Assembly (NCBI RefSeq): GCF_025999095.1
Contig: NZ_AP024678.1
Coordinates: 2,325,527 to 2,389,526, forward strand
DNA: 64,000 nucleotides
DNA from: Thermosynechococcus sp.
GTDB taxonomy: Bacteria; Cyanobacteriota; Cyanobacteriia; Thermosynechococcales; Thermosynechococcaceae
Reading direction: 5' to 3'
Numbering within the stretch: position 1 is the stretch's first letter; every line of letters begins with the position of its first letter. The notes under the pieces are model-generated. The model worked only from the letters and a program-made list of their open reading frames with translations. It searched no databases and had not been told where the DNA came from. Made by a program: the position numbers and the translations under genes. Shown in pieces: positions 18,028-28,390 of the stretch.

Positions 18028-19629
18028 TTACGGGGGTGAAGTGGGTTTTAAGCGAATTCGAGCGATGTAGTGGGTAAACTGATTATCCCGCACATGACTG
18101 GTGATGCCCAGGGCAGCAAAGGGTTGGAGCGATCGCACCACCTCAGGAGCCAGTTGTGGCAAGAGCAAGTTATTTTGCAATGACCCCAAGTTACTCAAAT
18201 TCAGGTAAAACTGGGTGTCCTTGGGCTGGGGAAGTACCGCATGGTAAAGGGGAGAGTCGGCAAGGGAGCGCTCAGGCCGGCGACTCATATCCATCAGAGG
18301 ACCGAGTCCCAAAAAGACGATCTGGTCATTGAGCCAGCCATGCTGCCCCACAGGCAAACCCGGAGGAATGCGCCAAGTAGTAATGGGTTGGGGTTCTGTT
18401 GCTGTTTGCTGTACTTGCCACCGCAGGCGATCGCGAATTTGGCTATCGAGTTGGCTAAGGGTTTGGCTGGCGCGGGGGCGATCGCTCGTCTGACTCAAAA
18501 AGACTAAGCTAGGGGCATTTCCCAGGGAAGGAACCGGCACAAAGGCAGCGGCAAATTCGCCATCCATCCAAGGCACAAAAGCCTGTTGCCAATCGAGGCC
18601 GGTGAGATCTTTAACGGTGCTGGCGATGGTCTTTTTGACTGAGGCAGGGGTATTGTGCCATAAATTTTTGAAGGAACCTGTACCGTAAAAAGCAAGGGTT
18701 GTTTCAGGCACAAGACGACTGAGTTCACGGCTTTGACCTTCACTGACTAAGGCTTGATTCGCCTCAGGGCGCCAAGTTACTGCCTCCAGTTCAATTTGCT
18801 CAGGGGTCATCTCTGCAGTGAGCACGATCCCTTGCAGCTCCCGGGGCGGCTCAGGCAGACTTCCCTCAGGGGCAGCCATCTGACTGGCTAAAAAAGCGGG
18901 CAGGTTCAAATAGAGTTCCACAAGAGGGCGATGATCCGATAACCCTTTCACCGCCTGTTGATAGGTGAGCTGACTGGCAATGCCGTTGTTGGCTTGGGCG
19001 GTGGCAATGACTTGTTGCAGGGCGCTCTGGTGCTGACTCCAGATGAGATAGGCTTGGTCTTGATGCTTGAGGAGGGCGATCGTGCCGCTATCGGGGCCAG
19101 GAACAATTCCCTTTGCCCTAAAAATTTTCACCCCATTGATTTCTGTGATCGGTTCGCCAATTAGACTTTGCAGGAGCTGCTCCCCCATTGGTACATTCAG
19201 CGTTGGCACAACCCAAACGTAGGGGGGGACTGGCGATTCCTTTACCGATTCCGGGGTAATGGGTAGCAGCACAAGGGTGGCGCGATCGCCAATGAAGGGG
19301 CGCACCTCCTTGAGGTAATCCAGTTGCGCCAGATTCACCCCCTCAGGGGATAGCGGATCGTAGGTTGGATTCAACCAGGGTTGGGTCTGCAACAGATTGC
19401 TTTTGCTCAGGACTTCCCAGGGCTGGGGATCTGTCGGTAGGGTTAGGGTTAAAAGAGCCGCCTTAGGGGCGATCGCCATGCCAGGAGCGATGGAACGTTG
19501 GCTAAAGCGCTGCCACAGGAGAAGGGCCGCTGCTGTCCCCGCGCCCAGAACCACCACGGCAACAGCAGCCACTAGCCAAGGGTGGAACCGCCGGGGAGGC
19601 CGAACCAACGGCCGAGATTCAGTGGTCAT
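18028..19629 (-). CDS. DUF3352 membrane-anchored protein
   Basis: A 533-residue protein of the cyanobacterial DUF3352 family with no assigned biochemistry. It has a basic cytoplasmic head (residues 1-18), one transmembrane helix at about 19-40 ([20 protein letters not shown]) and a large outside domain that repeats motifs such as [14 protein letters not shown] and [14 protein letters not shown]. The ATG shares four bases (ATGA) with the end of cofH, so the two are probably co-translated. The pairing with cofH does not reveal a function. Confidence 0.75.
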   Translation of the reverse strand: MTTESRPLVRPPRRFHPWLVAAVAVVVLGAGTAAALLLWQRFSQRSIAPGMAIAPKAALLTLTLPTDPQPWEVLSKSNLLQTQPWLNPTYDPLSPEGVNLAQLDYLKEVRPFIGDRATLVLLPITPESVKESPVPPYVWVVPTLNVPMGEQLLQSLIGEPITEINGVKIFRAKGIVPGPDSGTIALLKHQDQAYLIWSQHQSALQQVIATAQANNGIASQLTYQQAVKGLSDHRPLVELYLNLPAFLASQMAAPEGSLPEPPRELQGIVLTAEMTPEQIELEAVTWRPEANQALVSEGQSRELSRLVPETTLAFYGTGSFKNLWHNTPASVKKTIASTVKDLTGLDWQQAFVPWMDGEFAAAFVPVPSLGNAPSLVFLSQTSDRPRASQTLSQLDSQIRDRLRWQVQQTATEPQPITTWRIPPGLPVGQHGWLNDQIVFLGLGPLMDMSRRPERSLADSPLYHAVLPQPKDTQFYLNLSNLGSLQNNLLLPQLAPEVVRSLQPFAALGITSHVRDNQFTHYIARIRLKPTSPP

Positions 19630-20807
19630 CGCAACTCTCCAACGGCATTGTAAAGGGTTGTCCGCTGACGCGGGGTTCGACCCAAGGAGTGAATTGCTGC
19701 CACGAGATCCGCGGGGCTAACCCCCGTGCCCCCCTGCGCCCCCGCCACTGATGTAATGTGTTCTTCCATCAGCGTTCCTCCCAAATCATTACAGCCCCAG
19801 TTGAGTGCCATTGTCGCACCCCCAAGGCCAAGTTTGACCCAACTGGGTTGATGGTTGGCAATCCACCGTCCCAAAAAGAGCCGCGCCACTGCCGTCAGCA
19901 CCAATGTGGGTAGTAACTGCGGTTGGTGGTGTCCTACCCATTGTCGCATGGCTTTAGGGGCAAGTTCCCCAACGTAGGGCAGCAGGATAAACTCGCTGAT
20001 GCGGGCGGGATAGTCGTGTTCTAAAGCCTTTTGCTGAAGTTGCTGTAGGTGTTGTAGGTGAGCCACCTGATCCGCTGGCGTTTCAATATGGCCGCAGAGC
20101 ATCGTGCTGGTCGTCCACACCCCCAAGCGATGGGCCGTCTCAACAATCTCAAGCCAAGTGGCGGTGCAAATTTTCTCAGGACAAATTTTTGCCCGCACCC
20201 GATCTACTAATACTTCAGCGGCGGTACCGGGCATGGAGTCCACCCCAGTCTGATGCAGGACATCAATTACTTGGGCATAGGAGCGGCCATCCTCACGGGC
20301 AATGAATTGAATTTCTTGGGGCGAAAAGGCATGGAGATGGATCTGGGGAAAGGCCGTTTTAATTTCCCGCACCAGGAATTGGTAGTAGCGCAAACTGGAA
20401 CCGCCTTCCTTGGCGGCCGGATTGAGTCCCCCCTGCATACAGATTTCTGTAGCCCCTTGGGCAACCGCATCCGCCACTTTCCTCAGTATTGTTTCAATGT
20501 CGAGCCAGTAAGCATCGCCAGCGGTGGCATCGCGACGAAAGGCACAAAAGGCGCAGTGTTGCTCACAGATATTGGTGAAGTTGATGTTGCGGTTAATGAC
20601 ATAGGTGACGGTGTCGCCCACCTGTTGTTGGCGCAGGCGATCGCTAGCAGTCTGCAGTGCCCGCAGTAGTGGGGGCAATGGTTCTTGAGGATTGCTGGTT
20701 GCCGCTAAGGGAAGGGCGGCTGTCAAAAGGGTTAAGGCTTGTTGGCTAGAAATGCCATTGTTGGTCAGAATCTCCTCTAGCTCGGCGATCGCGCCTATGG
20801 TCTGCAT
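19626..20807 (-). CDS. cofH: FO synthase subunit CofH (radical SAM)
   Basis: CofH and CofG together build the deazaflavin FO (8-HDF), which in cyanobacteria serves as antenna chromophore of DNA photolyase. The radical SAM cluster cysteines are Cys81, Cys85 and Cys88 in [15 protein letters not shown]; the protein continues with [13 protein letters not shown] and [10 protein letters not shown], which distinguish CofH from CofG. ATG 20807 gives 393 residues and is preferred over an in-frame TTG at 20828. CofG and photolyase are not in this window. Its TGA overlaps the DUF3352 ATG by four bases. Confidence 0.9.
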   Translation of the reverse strand: MQTIGAIAELEEILTNNGISSQQALTLLTAALPLAATSNPQEPLPPLLRALQTASDRLRQQQVGDTVTYVINRNINFTNICEQHCAFCAFRRDATAGDAYWLDIETILRKVADAVAQGATEICMQGGLNPAAKEGGSSLRYYQFLVREIKTAFPQIHLHAFSPQEIQFIAREDGRSYAQVIDVLHQTGVDSMPGTAAEVLVDRVRAKICPEKICTATWLEIVETAHRLGVWTTSTMLCGHIETPADQVAHLQHLQQLQQKALEHDYPARISEFILLPYVGELAPKAMRQWVGHHQPQLLPTLVLTAVARLFLGRWIANHQPSWVKLGLGGATMALNWGCNDLGGTLMEEHITSVAGAQGGTGVSPADLVAAIHSLGRTPRQRTTLYNAVGELR

Positions 20808-20827
20808 GGCTTCAGGATACACTATCA

Positions 20828-20855
20828 ATTATTTAGACACCATTATTTAGACACC
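20828..20855. repeat. 14-bp perfect tandem duplication upstream of cofH
   Basis: ATTATTTAGACACC occurs twice head to tail with no mismatch. It lies 20 bases upstream of the cofH ATG, likely in its promoter, and about 135 bases before the first gene of the restriction-modification island. It may be a fresh slippage product or a trace of an insertion event; the sequence alone does not decide. Confidence 0.6.
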
Positions 20856-20990
20856 TAGGGCACAGTTGCCTGTATCTTACAGCTTGACATAGCCAAGGTC
20901 GATGCTCCTAGAGAGTGCAGGCTTCACTGAGTGCGGCTCGAGATTGCGATCCTGAGAACAGAGACAAAGCAACAATGCGGTAAGGTAACG

Positions 20991-21290
20991 ATGGCCAGAT
21001 CAAAGAAGAATGCGAAGAGGACCAACTCCAGCGGCGCCACCCTCGGCTACGAGGTTGAGCTCTGGCAGATGGCCGATAACCTGCGCGGCAGCATGGACGC
21101 TGCCGAGTACAAACACGTCGTGCTGGGGCTTATCTTTCTCAAGTACATCTCCGACGCCTTCGAGGAACGGCACGCCAAACTCGTTGGTTCGCAGGGGTCT
21201 TATCTCTCAGTAGGTGGAACTCTTGTAAAAAATAACATATGGCCACACAACGTTACTCTGTCACCCCGCATCCTATCGAAACCCTGTTGA
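20991..21290 (+). pseudogene. hsdM: type I restriction-modification M subunit, N-terminal fragment
   Basis: This frame codes a normal HsdM start: a short basic head, then [40 protein letters not shown] and ERHAKL. After about residue 65, near 21183, the homology stops abruptly and the frame runs about 33 more codons of unrelated sequence into the beginning of the DUF262 gene. The part that should follow, including the SAM-binding motif I, is absent from the window. The remaining 3' part of hsdM resumes near 23115. An AAGG ribosome site precedes the ATG, so the fragment may still be translated. Confidence 0.85.
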
Positions 21291-23035
21291 GCTGGGTCAA
21301 ATCTGGCGAAATCGCCATACCCGAAATCCAACGTCCCTTCGTCTGGGATGCCACCAAGGTGCGCAACCTGCTTGACTCGTTCTACCGTGGCTATCCAGTC
21401 GGGTATTTGATCACCTGGCGCAACCCCACAATCAAGCTCAAGGACGGTACTCTATCCGCCGGCAAGCGCATTCTGATTGATGGTCAGCAGCGAATGACGG
21501 CGCTGATGGCTGCCCTGCTCGGTCGGGAGGTCATCACCAAAGACTACGACATTGTGCGCATTCGCATTGCCTTTCACCCGATAGAAGAGCGCTTCGAGGT
21601 CAGTAACCCAGCGATCCTGAAGGACTCAGCTTGGATCGCTGATATAGCGGACGTGTTCTCGCCAACTGCGAGTCTTTTTCAGTTGGTGACCAACTATTGC
21701 CAGAAGGATCCTGAGGCCTCGCAGGACAAGATCTTTGCCACAGTAGAGAAGCTGCGGAAAATTGTCAGCAATCACGTTGGGGTGATCGAACTGGCCGAAG
21801 ACTTGGACATCGAGACGGTCACCGAGATTTTCATCCGAGTGAACTCGGCGGGTGTAGCACTTTCTCAAGCCGACTTTGCCATGTCCAAGATTGCCGTCAA
21901 CGAAAAATTCGGCGGCAACCTGCTGCGCAAGGCAATTGACTACTTCTGCCACCTCGCGGTCGCTCCCGAATTCGCCTCGAAAATCGAAAAAGGCGATCCA
22001 GAGTTCGCAACGTCCGAGTTCTGGCCGACCATGCGTTGGCTGAAGGACGTCAACGACGACCTCTACGACCCCACCTATACGGACTTGCTGCGCGTGGCGT
22101 TCACCTTCAAGTTTGGCCGTGGCAGACTGCAGGACCTGGTGGCACTGCTTTCTGGACGGAATTTCGAGACAAAGCAGTACGAGGAGGCTGTTGCCGAGAA
22201 GTCTTTCGCCAAACTTAAGGAGGGTATCCTCGCGTTTATGAACAAAACCCATTTCGAACGCCTGACCATGATCCTCTCGTCGGCCGGCTTTGTCAGCAGT
22301 CGCCTTATCACCTCACATAACGCTGTAAATTTTGCGTACATCCTCTACCTTCGTGGACGTCGGGAAGGCATTCGATCCGATGAGCTCGAACAGCTTGTTC
22401 GGCGTTGGTTTGCCATGTCGGTCCTCCGAAGCCGCTATGCAGGTAATCCGGAGAGCATGTTCGACAGTGACATTCGTAGAATCGCAGAACACGGCCTCCA
22501 GGCGCACGTCGAAGGGGTCATTGCAAGTGAACTATCGGAGAGTTTCTGGTCGGTGACGCTACCGCAGGAAATGCAAACATCGTCGACGAAATCGCCGTAC
22601 TTTATGGCATACCTTGCTGCGCAGGTGAAACTTGGCGATAAGGGTTTCCTTTCGAGGGACATCACCGTCCGGGATCTTTTACCCAACCGTGGTGACAAGC
22701 ATCATATCTACCCACGTCGGTACCTTCAGCAACAAGGACTCGGCAGAAATCAGTACAATCAGATCGCCAACTTTGTGATGGCGCAAAGCGAAATCAACGT
22801 CGCGATTGGCAACAAGTCCCCTGAAATTTACTTTAAAGAGATCGCTGAGCAGGTGAACGGCGGCCCCAAGCGCTACGGCGGCATCACCGACACAGAGATG
22901 CTGAGGATAAACTTCGAGGAGAACTGCCTGCCCCTAAGCCTGCTCGATGGCCAGGTGCCGGACTATGAAAAGTTCCTTGCCGAGCGTCGCTGCCTTATGG
23001 CCCGTCGTATCAAGAAATGGTTCGATACACTTTGA
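21239..23035 (+). CDS. DUF262/HNH (GmrSD-like) nuclease inserted within hsdM
   Basis: A 598-residue DUF262-DUF1524 type protein. The N-terminal DUF262 domain, a ParB/Srx-like NTP-handling fold, shows [11 protein letters not shown] (27-37) and the hallmark DGQQR (81-85). The C-terminal part has an HNH-like site [11 protein letters not shown] (about 486-496) followed by [10 protein letters not shown]. Relatives include GmrSD, which restricts modified phage DNA, and many lone defence-island nucleases; here the target is unknown. The gene starts inside the frame of the hsdM N-fragment and its TGA shares a base with the ATG of the hsdM C-fragment (TGATG). It appears intact. Confidence 0.85.
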   Translation: MATQRYSVTPHPIETLLSWVKSGEIAIPEIQRPFVWDATKVRNLLDSFYRGYPVGYLITWRNPTIKLKDGTLSAGKRILIDGQQRMTALMAALLGREVITKDYDIVRIRIAFHPIEERFEVSNPAILKDSAWIADIADVFSPTASLFQLVTNYCQKDPEASQDKIFATVEKLRKIVSNHVGVIELAEDLDIETVTEIFIRVNSAGVALSQADFAMSKIAVNEKFGGNLLRKAIDYFCHLAVAPEFASKIEKGDPEFATSEFWPTMRWLKDVNDDLYDPTYTDLLRVAFTFKFGRGRLQDLVALLSGRNFETKQYEEAVAEKSFAKLKEGILAFMNKTHFERLTMILSSAGFVSSRLITSHNAVNFAYILYLRGRREGIRSDELEQLVRRWFAMSVLRSRYAGNPESMFDSDIRRIAEHGLQAHVEGVIASELSESFWSVTLPQEMQTSSTKSPYFMAYLAAQVKLGDKGFLSRDITVRDLLPNRGDKHHIYPRRYLQQQGLGRNQYNQIANFVMAQSEINVAIGNKSPEIYFKEIAEQVNGGPKRYGGITDTEMLRINFEENCLPLSLLDGQVPDYEKFLAERRCLMARRIKKWFDTL

Positions 23036-23886
23036 TGGTTACTGAGTTGAATAAACACAGCGCCAATAGGCATCCTGATGCACTACAGCACAGCCAGAAC
23101 GTGTTGGAAGCTGTGTTCCCCGATCTCAAGGCCGACTTCATCCTCGCCAATCCGCCCTTCAACATGAAGCAGTGGGGCGGCGATCGCCTGCGCGACGACA
23201 AGCGCTGGCAGTACGGCGTGCCACCCGCAGGCAACGCCAACTTCGCCTGGGTGCAGCACATCATCCACCACCTGACGCCCAACGGGGTGGCCGGCTTTGT
23301 CCTCGCCAACGGCTCGATGTCCTCGAACCAGTCGGGCGAAGGCGAAATCCGCAAGAATATCATCGAAGCGGACCTCGTGGATTGCATGATCGCGCTGCCG
23401 GGCCAGCTTTTCTACTCGACGCAGATCCCGGCGTGCCTGTGGTTCCTCGCGCGCGATAAACGTGGCCTCCCCTCTCCCAGAGGGAGAGGGGCCGGGGGTG
23501 AGGGATGCGATCGCCGCGGCGAGGTTCTTTTCATCGATGCCCGCAAGCTGGGCCGCATGGTGGACCGCACCCACCGCGAGCTGACCGACGAGGAGATCGC
23601 CCGCATCGCGAACACCTATCACGCATGGAGGGGAGAGAAAGAAGCAGGGGAGTACACGGACGTGCCCGGCTTTTGCAAGAGTGCGACGCTCGAAGAGATC
23701 CGCCAGCACGGCTACGTCCTCACCCCCGGCCGCTACGTCGGCGCCGAGGCGATCGAGGACGACGGCGAGCCGTTCGAGCAGAAGATGGCCCGCCTTGTGG
23801 CGCAGCTGCGCAAGCAGCAGGCCGAGGCCATGCGGCTGGATGAAGCAATCTGGAGAAATCTGGAGGAGTTGGGCTATGGAGCATGA
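23035..23886 (+). pseudogene. hsdM: type I restriction-modification M subunit, C-terminal fragment
   Basis: From ATG 23035 there are 283 codons. The first ~27 residues ([18 protein letters not shown] and so on) are only loosely HsdM-like; then clear HsdM follows: [17 protein letters not shown] with methyltransferase motif IV NPPF at 39-42, [29 protein letters not shown] and [22 protein letters not shown] motif I and the segment between it and the N-fragment are missing, so the fragment alone should not methylate. A low-complexity insert [11 protein letters not shown] interrupts it at about 146-156, coded by a palindromic repeat. It overlaps the next gene by 11 bases. It could still bind HsdS as a truncated partner. 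Confidence 0.8.
23471..23506. repeat. palindromic repeat inserted in frame in the hsdM C-fragment
   Basis: CCTCTCCC-AGA-GGGAGAGG (23471-23489) forms an 8-bp stem with a 3-base loop, followed by the G-rich tail GGGCCGGGGGTGAGGG. It encodes [11 protein letters not shown] in the HsdM frame, between two conserved HsdM segments. The same kind of repeat, translating as [11 protein letters not shown] on the other strand, is widespread in unrelated bacterial genomes, so this is probably a mobile palindromic unit acquired by the donor. Confidence 0.65.
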
Positions 23887-25039
23887 AAAAATCAGGCTTC
23901 GGGTATCTGTCAATCCGGCCCTTCTCCGTTGGGCGAGAGAACGCGCCGCCCTGACCCTCGGCGAGCTGATGAGGCGTTTCCCACATTACGAACAGTGGGA
24001 ACAGGGTGTAACGCAGCCCACGCTGAAACAGCTTGAGCGATTGGCGCAGGCCTTGCATGTGCCAATCGGCTTTCTCTTCCTGAATGCGCCTCCTGAGGAG
24101 TCGATCCCTATCCCTGATTTCCGCACCCTGCCAGGACGGACTGCGCGGCCCAGCCCTGATTTGCTGGATACGATTTACCTTTGCCAGCAACGCCAGGCGT
24201 GGTATCGCGATTTCCTGACAAGGGAAGCAAGCCGCCCCCTGCCCTTTATCCGTAGCGCCACCATCAAACAGAATCCCGTCGGAGTGGCTGCTGACATTCG
24301 CCGCCGCCTCAAGTTCGATGTGGAAGAACGCAACCACATCCCCACCTGGAGCGAAGCCCTGCGCCGCTTCATTGAACAAGTCGAAGCGGCTGGCGTCCTG
24401 GTCATGGTGAGCGGGATCGTCGGTAATAACCCGCATCGGAAACTGAACGTTCAGGAATTTCGCGGATTTACCCTGGTGGACGAACTGGCGCCGCTCATTT
24501 TCATCAATGCTGCCGATACCAAAGCAGGGCAGATGTTCACCCTGGCCCATGAACTGGCGCATCTCTGGTTGGGCAGCGGCGGCGTTTCCGATGTCCAATT
24601 AAGCGCTTTCCCGGATTCGGAGATCGAGCGCTGGTGCAATCAGGTGGCTGCCGAGGTACTTGTTCCGCTTGAAGAGTTCCACCGACTCTTTCGCCCGGAC
24701 GAACCGCGACGTTCCGCTCTTGACCGACTGGCGCGTCACTTTAAGGTGAGCACCTTAGTCATTTTGCGGCGCATGGTTGAGGCGGGAGCCATCAGCGGGG
24801 AGGATTTCTGGCAGGCTTATGAAGAAGAGTTAGAACACTTGCAGCAGTTCGAGCGGAAAGGCGAGGGCGGCGGTAACTTTTATCACACGCTGCCCCTGCG
24901 GGTCAGTCGAACCTTTGCCGAAGCCGTCCTCATCAGCACGCTGGAAGGGCAAACGCTCTTCCGCGAAGCGTATCAAATCTTGGGCATCCGCAAACACGAG
25001 ACCTTCCAGCAATTCGCCGAAACCCTGGGGGTGCGCTGA
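23876..25039 (+). CDS. XRE-type HTH protein with ImmA/IrrE metallopeptidase domain
   Basis: A 387-residue protein of the COG2856-type architecture. Residues about 10-65 form a helix-turn-helix-like region ([19 protein letters not shown], then [20 protein letters not shown]). The C-terminal ImmA/IrrE domain has the zinc motif His225-Glu-Leu-Ala-His229 in [13 protein letters not shown] and a downstream [11 protein letters not shown] segment. In related two-gene systems such proteins act as antitoxin or regulator of a DUF4411 partner, which follows here with a TGATG overlap. ATG 23876 starts 11 bases before the hsdM fragment ends. Its presence inside an hsd operon suggests a linked stability or control module. 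Confidence 0.82.
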   Translation: MEHEKIRLRVSVNPALLRWARERAALTLGELMRRFPHYEQWEQGVTQPTLKQLERLAQALHVPIGFLFLNAPPEESIPIPDFRTLPGRTARPSPDLLDTIYLCQQRQAWYRDFLTREASRPLPFIRSATIKQNPVGVAADIRRRLKFDVEERNHIPTWSEALRRFIEQVEAAGVLVMVSGIVGNNPHRKLNVQEFRGFTLVDELAPLIFINAADTKAGQMFTLAHELAHLWLGSGGVSDVQLSAFPDSEIERWCNQVAAEVLVPLEEFHRLFRPDEPRRSALDRLARHFKVSTLVILRRMVEAGAISGEDFWQAYEEELEHLQQFERKGEGGGNFYHTLPLRVSRTFAEAVLISTLEGQTLFREAYQILGIRKHETFQQFAETLGVR

Positions 25040-25549
25040 TGGCTTATTTGCTTGACGCCAATGTGTTCATTCAGGCGAAAAACCTCCATTACGGCTTTGA
25101 TTTCTGCCCGGCCTTCTGGGACTGGCTGGATTGGGCTAATCAGCAAAGGCTGGTGTTCAGCATCGAACGCGTGCTTGACGAGTTGACTGCCGGAAACGAT
25201 GCGCTGGCGCAGTGGGCACAGCAACGCACCGATTCTTTTTTTCTTCCGCCCGATGCCCAGGTTCTGGCGGCGTTTGGCAAAGTTAGTCAATGGGTCTCCA
25301 CACAAGGCTATGAACCGGCCGCCATCAACACCTTCTTTCAAATCGCAGACTACTATCTGGTGGCGCACGCCCTGGCGCATTGCTTCACGGTGGTTACCCA
25401 TGAAGTGCCGGCCGCTACCACGAAGCGGGTCAAAATCCCGAATGTCTGCATTGGGCTGAGCATCCGCCACATGACGCCCTACGAAATGCTGCGCCGCGAA
25501 GGCGCGCGCTTTGTGCTGGACGCTTCTCACGCACAACAGGAGGGAGGCG

Positions 25550-25560
<11 letters not shown>
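25039..25560 (+). CDS. DUF4411 family PIN-like protein (putative toxin partner)
   Basis: A 173-residue DUF4411 protein, a PIN-fold nuclease relative. It starts [15 protein letters not shown] with the first acidic PIN residue Asp6; further conserved acidic positions are in VLDELTAGND and QIADYYLVAHAL, followed by VVTHEVP. These fit an RNA-cleaving PIN active site, though activity is unproven. It shares one base with the stop of the ImmA/IrrE gene (TGATG) and its last 11 bases overlap hsdS. The pair has the usual antitoxin-then-toxin order. Confidence 0.8.
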
Positions 25561-26775
<1,215 letters not shown>

Positions 26776-26779
<4 letters not shown>

Positions 26780-27669
26780 GCAGCGCGGTCACACACATTG
26801 GGTTCGCGGACGAAGCATATTGGAACACGGGCCGGTTTCGCAGTCTTGGGATGGTGACGCTGCCCTTGAATTGCGTGGAGGTCATGGAAAGCGAAGTGAG
26901 GCGGCTGCTGAACGAGTCGCAGGTCAGCGAATTCAAATGGAATAAACTGCGCGGAGCTAAAGAGCGTTTCGCTGCTGAGAAGCTTTGCAAATTCATTGTA
27001 GAGAAAGCCTCCGCTGATCAGATTCGCGTTGATGTTCTGATTTGGGATACCGAAGACAGCCGACATAAGATCGCCAACAGAGACGACATTGCCAATCTCC
27101 AGCGGATGTATTACCACATTTTCCGAAACGTCCTAAGGGCACGGTGGCCGGACAATGCCATCTGGAGGCTTCATCCCGATGAGCACACCGCCCTGAATTG
27201 GGAAACAGTGAGAGACTGCCTCGAGAATAAGAGCACCGGTATTGACGTAGATCGTTCCCTTTCTACTGGTGGCCAGTTTCGCATCCGGCTGCGGCAGGAG
27301 TTCGGCATACAAGAAATCCAGGCGGTATCGTCCGGGGCGCATCCACTTCTCCAGCTTGCTGATCTGTTTGCCGGTTTGGCCGTATTCTCGCGCGATAATT
27401 TCGACGACTATCAGAAGTGGTTGCAGGCCACGTCACCGCAGGCCCGCCTATTCGACGAAGGCGACGCTTCAGACGATCCATCCCGTAGTTCTCGAGAGCG
27501 TTTTCAAGTCCTCAAAGAGTTTGACCGCTTGTGCAAACAGAGAAAACTCGGCGTGAGCTTGGAGACGAAGCGCGGGCTGTGGACACCCAAGCCACAAAAC
27601 CCCATCAATTTCTGGATATATGAACCTCAGCATTCGGAGGACAAGGCACCGCAAAAGGAAAGACGATGA
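26776..27669 (+). CDS. DUF3800-like protein between two hsdS tails
   Basis: A 297-residue protein with features of DUF3800: an early acidic motif IGFADEAYWNTGRF (Asp12-Glu13), a central HPDEHTALNWE segment, and the C-terminal SGAHPLLQLADLFAGLAVFS with the invariant aspartate near residue 197. The family is suspected to be RNase H-fold-like, with no proven activity for this branch. It sits exactly between the hsdS stop and a duplicated hsdS tail, joined at both ends by ATGA overlaps. This suggests it came in as a cassette with, or within, a second hsdS gene. Confidence 0.7.
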
Positions 27670-27797
27670 GCATTTCAGAATTGAGCAAAGCAACCGTTGA
27701 ATTCGCCGCCCTGAGCGATACGCTGCTGCCTAAGCTCATCTCCGGCGAGCTGCGGGTTAGGGATGCGGAACGGTTTTTGAAGGAGCGGGGGCTATGA
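27666..27797 (+). pseudogene. orphan C-terminal fragment of an hsdS gene
   Basis: A 43-codon open frame starting MSISELSKATVEFAALSD and ending with the HsdS C-terminal sequence LLPKLISGELRVRDAERF. The last 31 codons correspond to the 3' end of the hsdS gene 1 kb upstream. Start and stop both overlap neighbours by ATGA, so it could be translated as a mini-peptide. It is best explained as the remnant of a second hsdS copy or of recombination that brought in DUF3800. Confidence 0.78.
27705..27797 (+). repeat. 93-bp direct repeat, copy 2
   Basis: Second copy of the hsdS 3' end (see 26687-26779). The two copies flank the DUF3800 gene in direct orientation, so homologous recombination between them would delete DUF3800 cleanly and leave one hsdS tail. 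Confidence 0.85.
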
Positions 27798-28381
27798 CTG
27801 ATCACCATGGTACGGGCGGGTTTCAAACCCGCCCCAACCGCCGCAGCATCCGCCTGAAGGGATACGATTATTCGCAGGCCGGGGCGTATTTCATCACGAT
27901 TTGCACAAAGGACCGCGCGTGCCTATTCGGAGAGGTGGTAGATGGCGAAATGCGGTTGAATGATTTCGGCCAGGTTGTGCACGGCGTTTGGAATAATTTG
28001 CCAAACCATTATGCAGGTGTAGAAATGGACGCGTTCGTTGTGATGCCGAACCATGTGCATGGGATCGTTGTCATCGTAGGGGCGGGTTTGAAACCCGCCC
28101 CTACGACCACCGCCGCCCCTACGACCACCACCGCCCCTACGCAACACGGCCTGCCCGAAATCATTCGTGGTTTCAAAACATTTTCTGCACGCCGCATCAA
28201 CGAATTGCGCAGCACGCCTGGGGTGCCGGTTTGGCAACGCAATTATTACGAACACATCATCCGCAACGAGGAATCATTGCACCGTATCCGCGAATACATC
28301 GCAAACAACCCCCTAAAATGGCAATTGGACCAGGAAAATCCGGATCGGGTAGGAGCGGTTCGCAAATCGCCCCTACAGTAA
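27794..28381 (+). CDS. REP-associated tyrosine transposase (RAYT, Y1 family)
   Basis: A 195-residue single-strand transposase of the TnpA-REP family. The HUH motif is His87-Val-His89 in VVMPNHVHGIVV, and the catalytic tyrosine is Tyr151 or Tyr152 in WQRNYYEHIIRNE, followed by the family signature IREYIANNPLKW. The N-terminus RRSIRLKGYDYSQAGAYFIT is typical. Unusually, palindromic REP-like sequences are translated within it: near the start (GGFQTRPN), in the middle (VGAGLKPAPT plus APTTTA repeats at about 95-116) and at the end (RVGAVRKSPLQ). Its ATG overlaps the hsdS remnant (ATGA) and its stop is 9 bases before hsdR, placing it inside the restriction operon. Confidence 0.88.
   Translation: MTDHHGTGGFQTRPNRRSIRLKGYDYSQAGAYFITICTKDRACLFGEVVDGEMRLNDFGQVVHGVWNNLPNHYAGVEMDAFVVMPNHVHGIVVIVGAGLKPAPTTTAAPTTTTAPTQHGLPEIIRGFKTFSARRINELRSTPGVPVWQRNYYEHIIRNEESLHRIREYIANNPLKWQLDQENPDRVGAVRKSPLQ
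27814..27834. repeat. REP-like palindrome at the RAYT 5' end
   Basis: GGGCGGG-TTTCAAA-CCCGCCC is a perfect inverted repeat with a 7-base centre that is itself palindromic apart from its middle base. It lies inside the RAYT coding sequence and shares its core with the larger palindrome at 28076-28104. Confidence 0.8.
28076..28104. repeat. 29-bp REP palindrome inside the RAYT gene
   Basis: Arms GTAGGGGCGGGTTT and AAACCCGCCCCTAC (14 bases each) around a single central G form a perfect palindrome. This is the form of REP elements mobilised by RAYT enzymes. It is translated as VGAGLKPAPT within the transposase itself, between the HUH motif and the catalytic tyrosine. Confidence 0.85.
28096..28141 (+). 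repeat. 18-bp tandem repeat, about 2.6 units
   Basis: The unit CGCCCCTACGACCACC plus two bases begins at 28096, 28114 and 28132, an exact 18-base period. It codes a six-residue repeat (APTTTA, APTTTT, APT). It was probably made by copying the right half of the adjacent REP palindrome. Confidence 0.75.
28349..28376. repeat. imperfect REP palindrome at the RAYT 3' end
   Basis: GTAGGAGCGGTT and ATCGCCCCTAC pair imperfectly around CGCAA. The outer GTAGG/CCTAC ends match the perfect REP at 28076. It covers the last codons of the RAYT gene and lies 15 bases before hsdR. Confidence 0.6.
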
Positions 28382-28390
28382 GGACAAACC

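Noticed and set aside
23083-23913. A 276-codon minus-strand frame over the hsdM fragment
   Set aside because: Its sequence mirrors the hsdM codons and the palindromic repeat; no start context or homology supports it.
28096-28141. Short CRISPR-like array
   Set aside because: Only about 2.6 units of 18 bases with no spacers, clearly derived from the neighbouring REP half-site.
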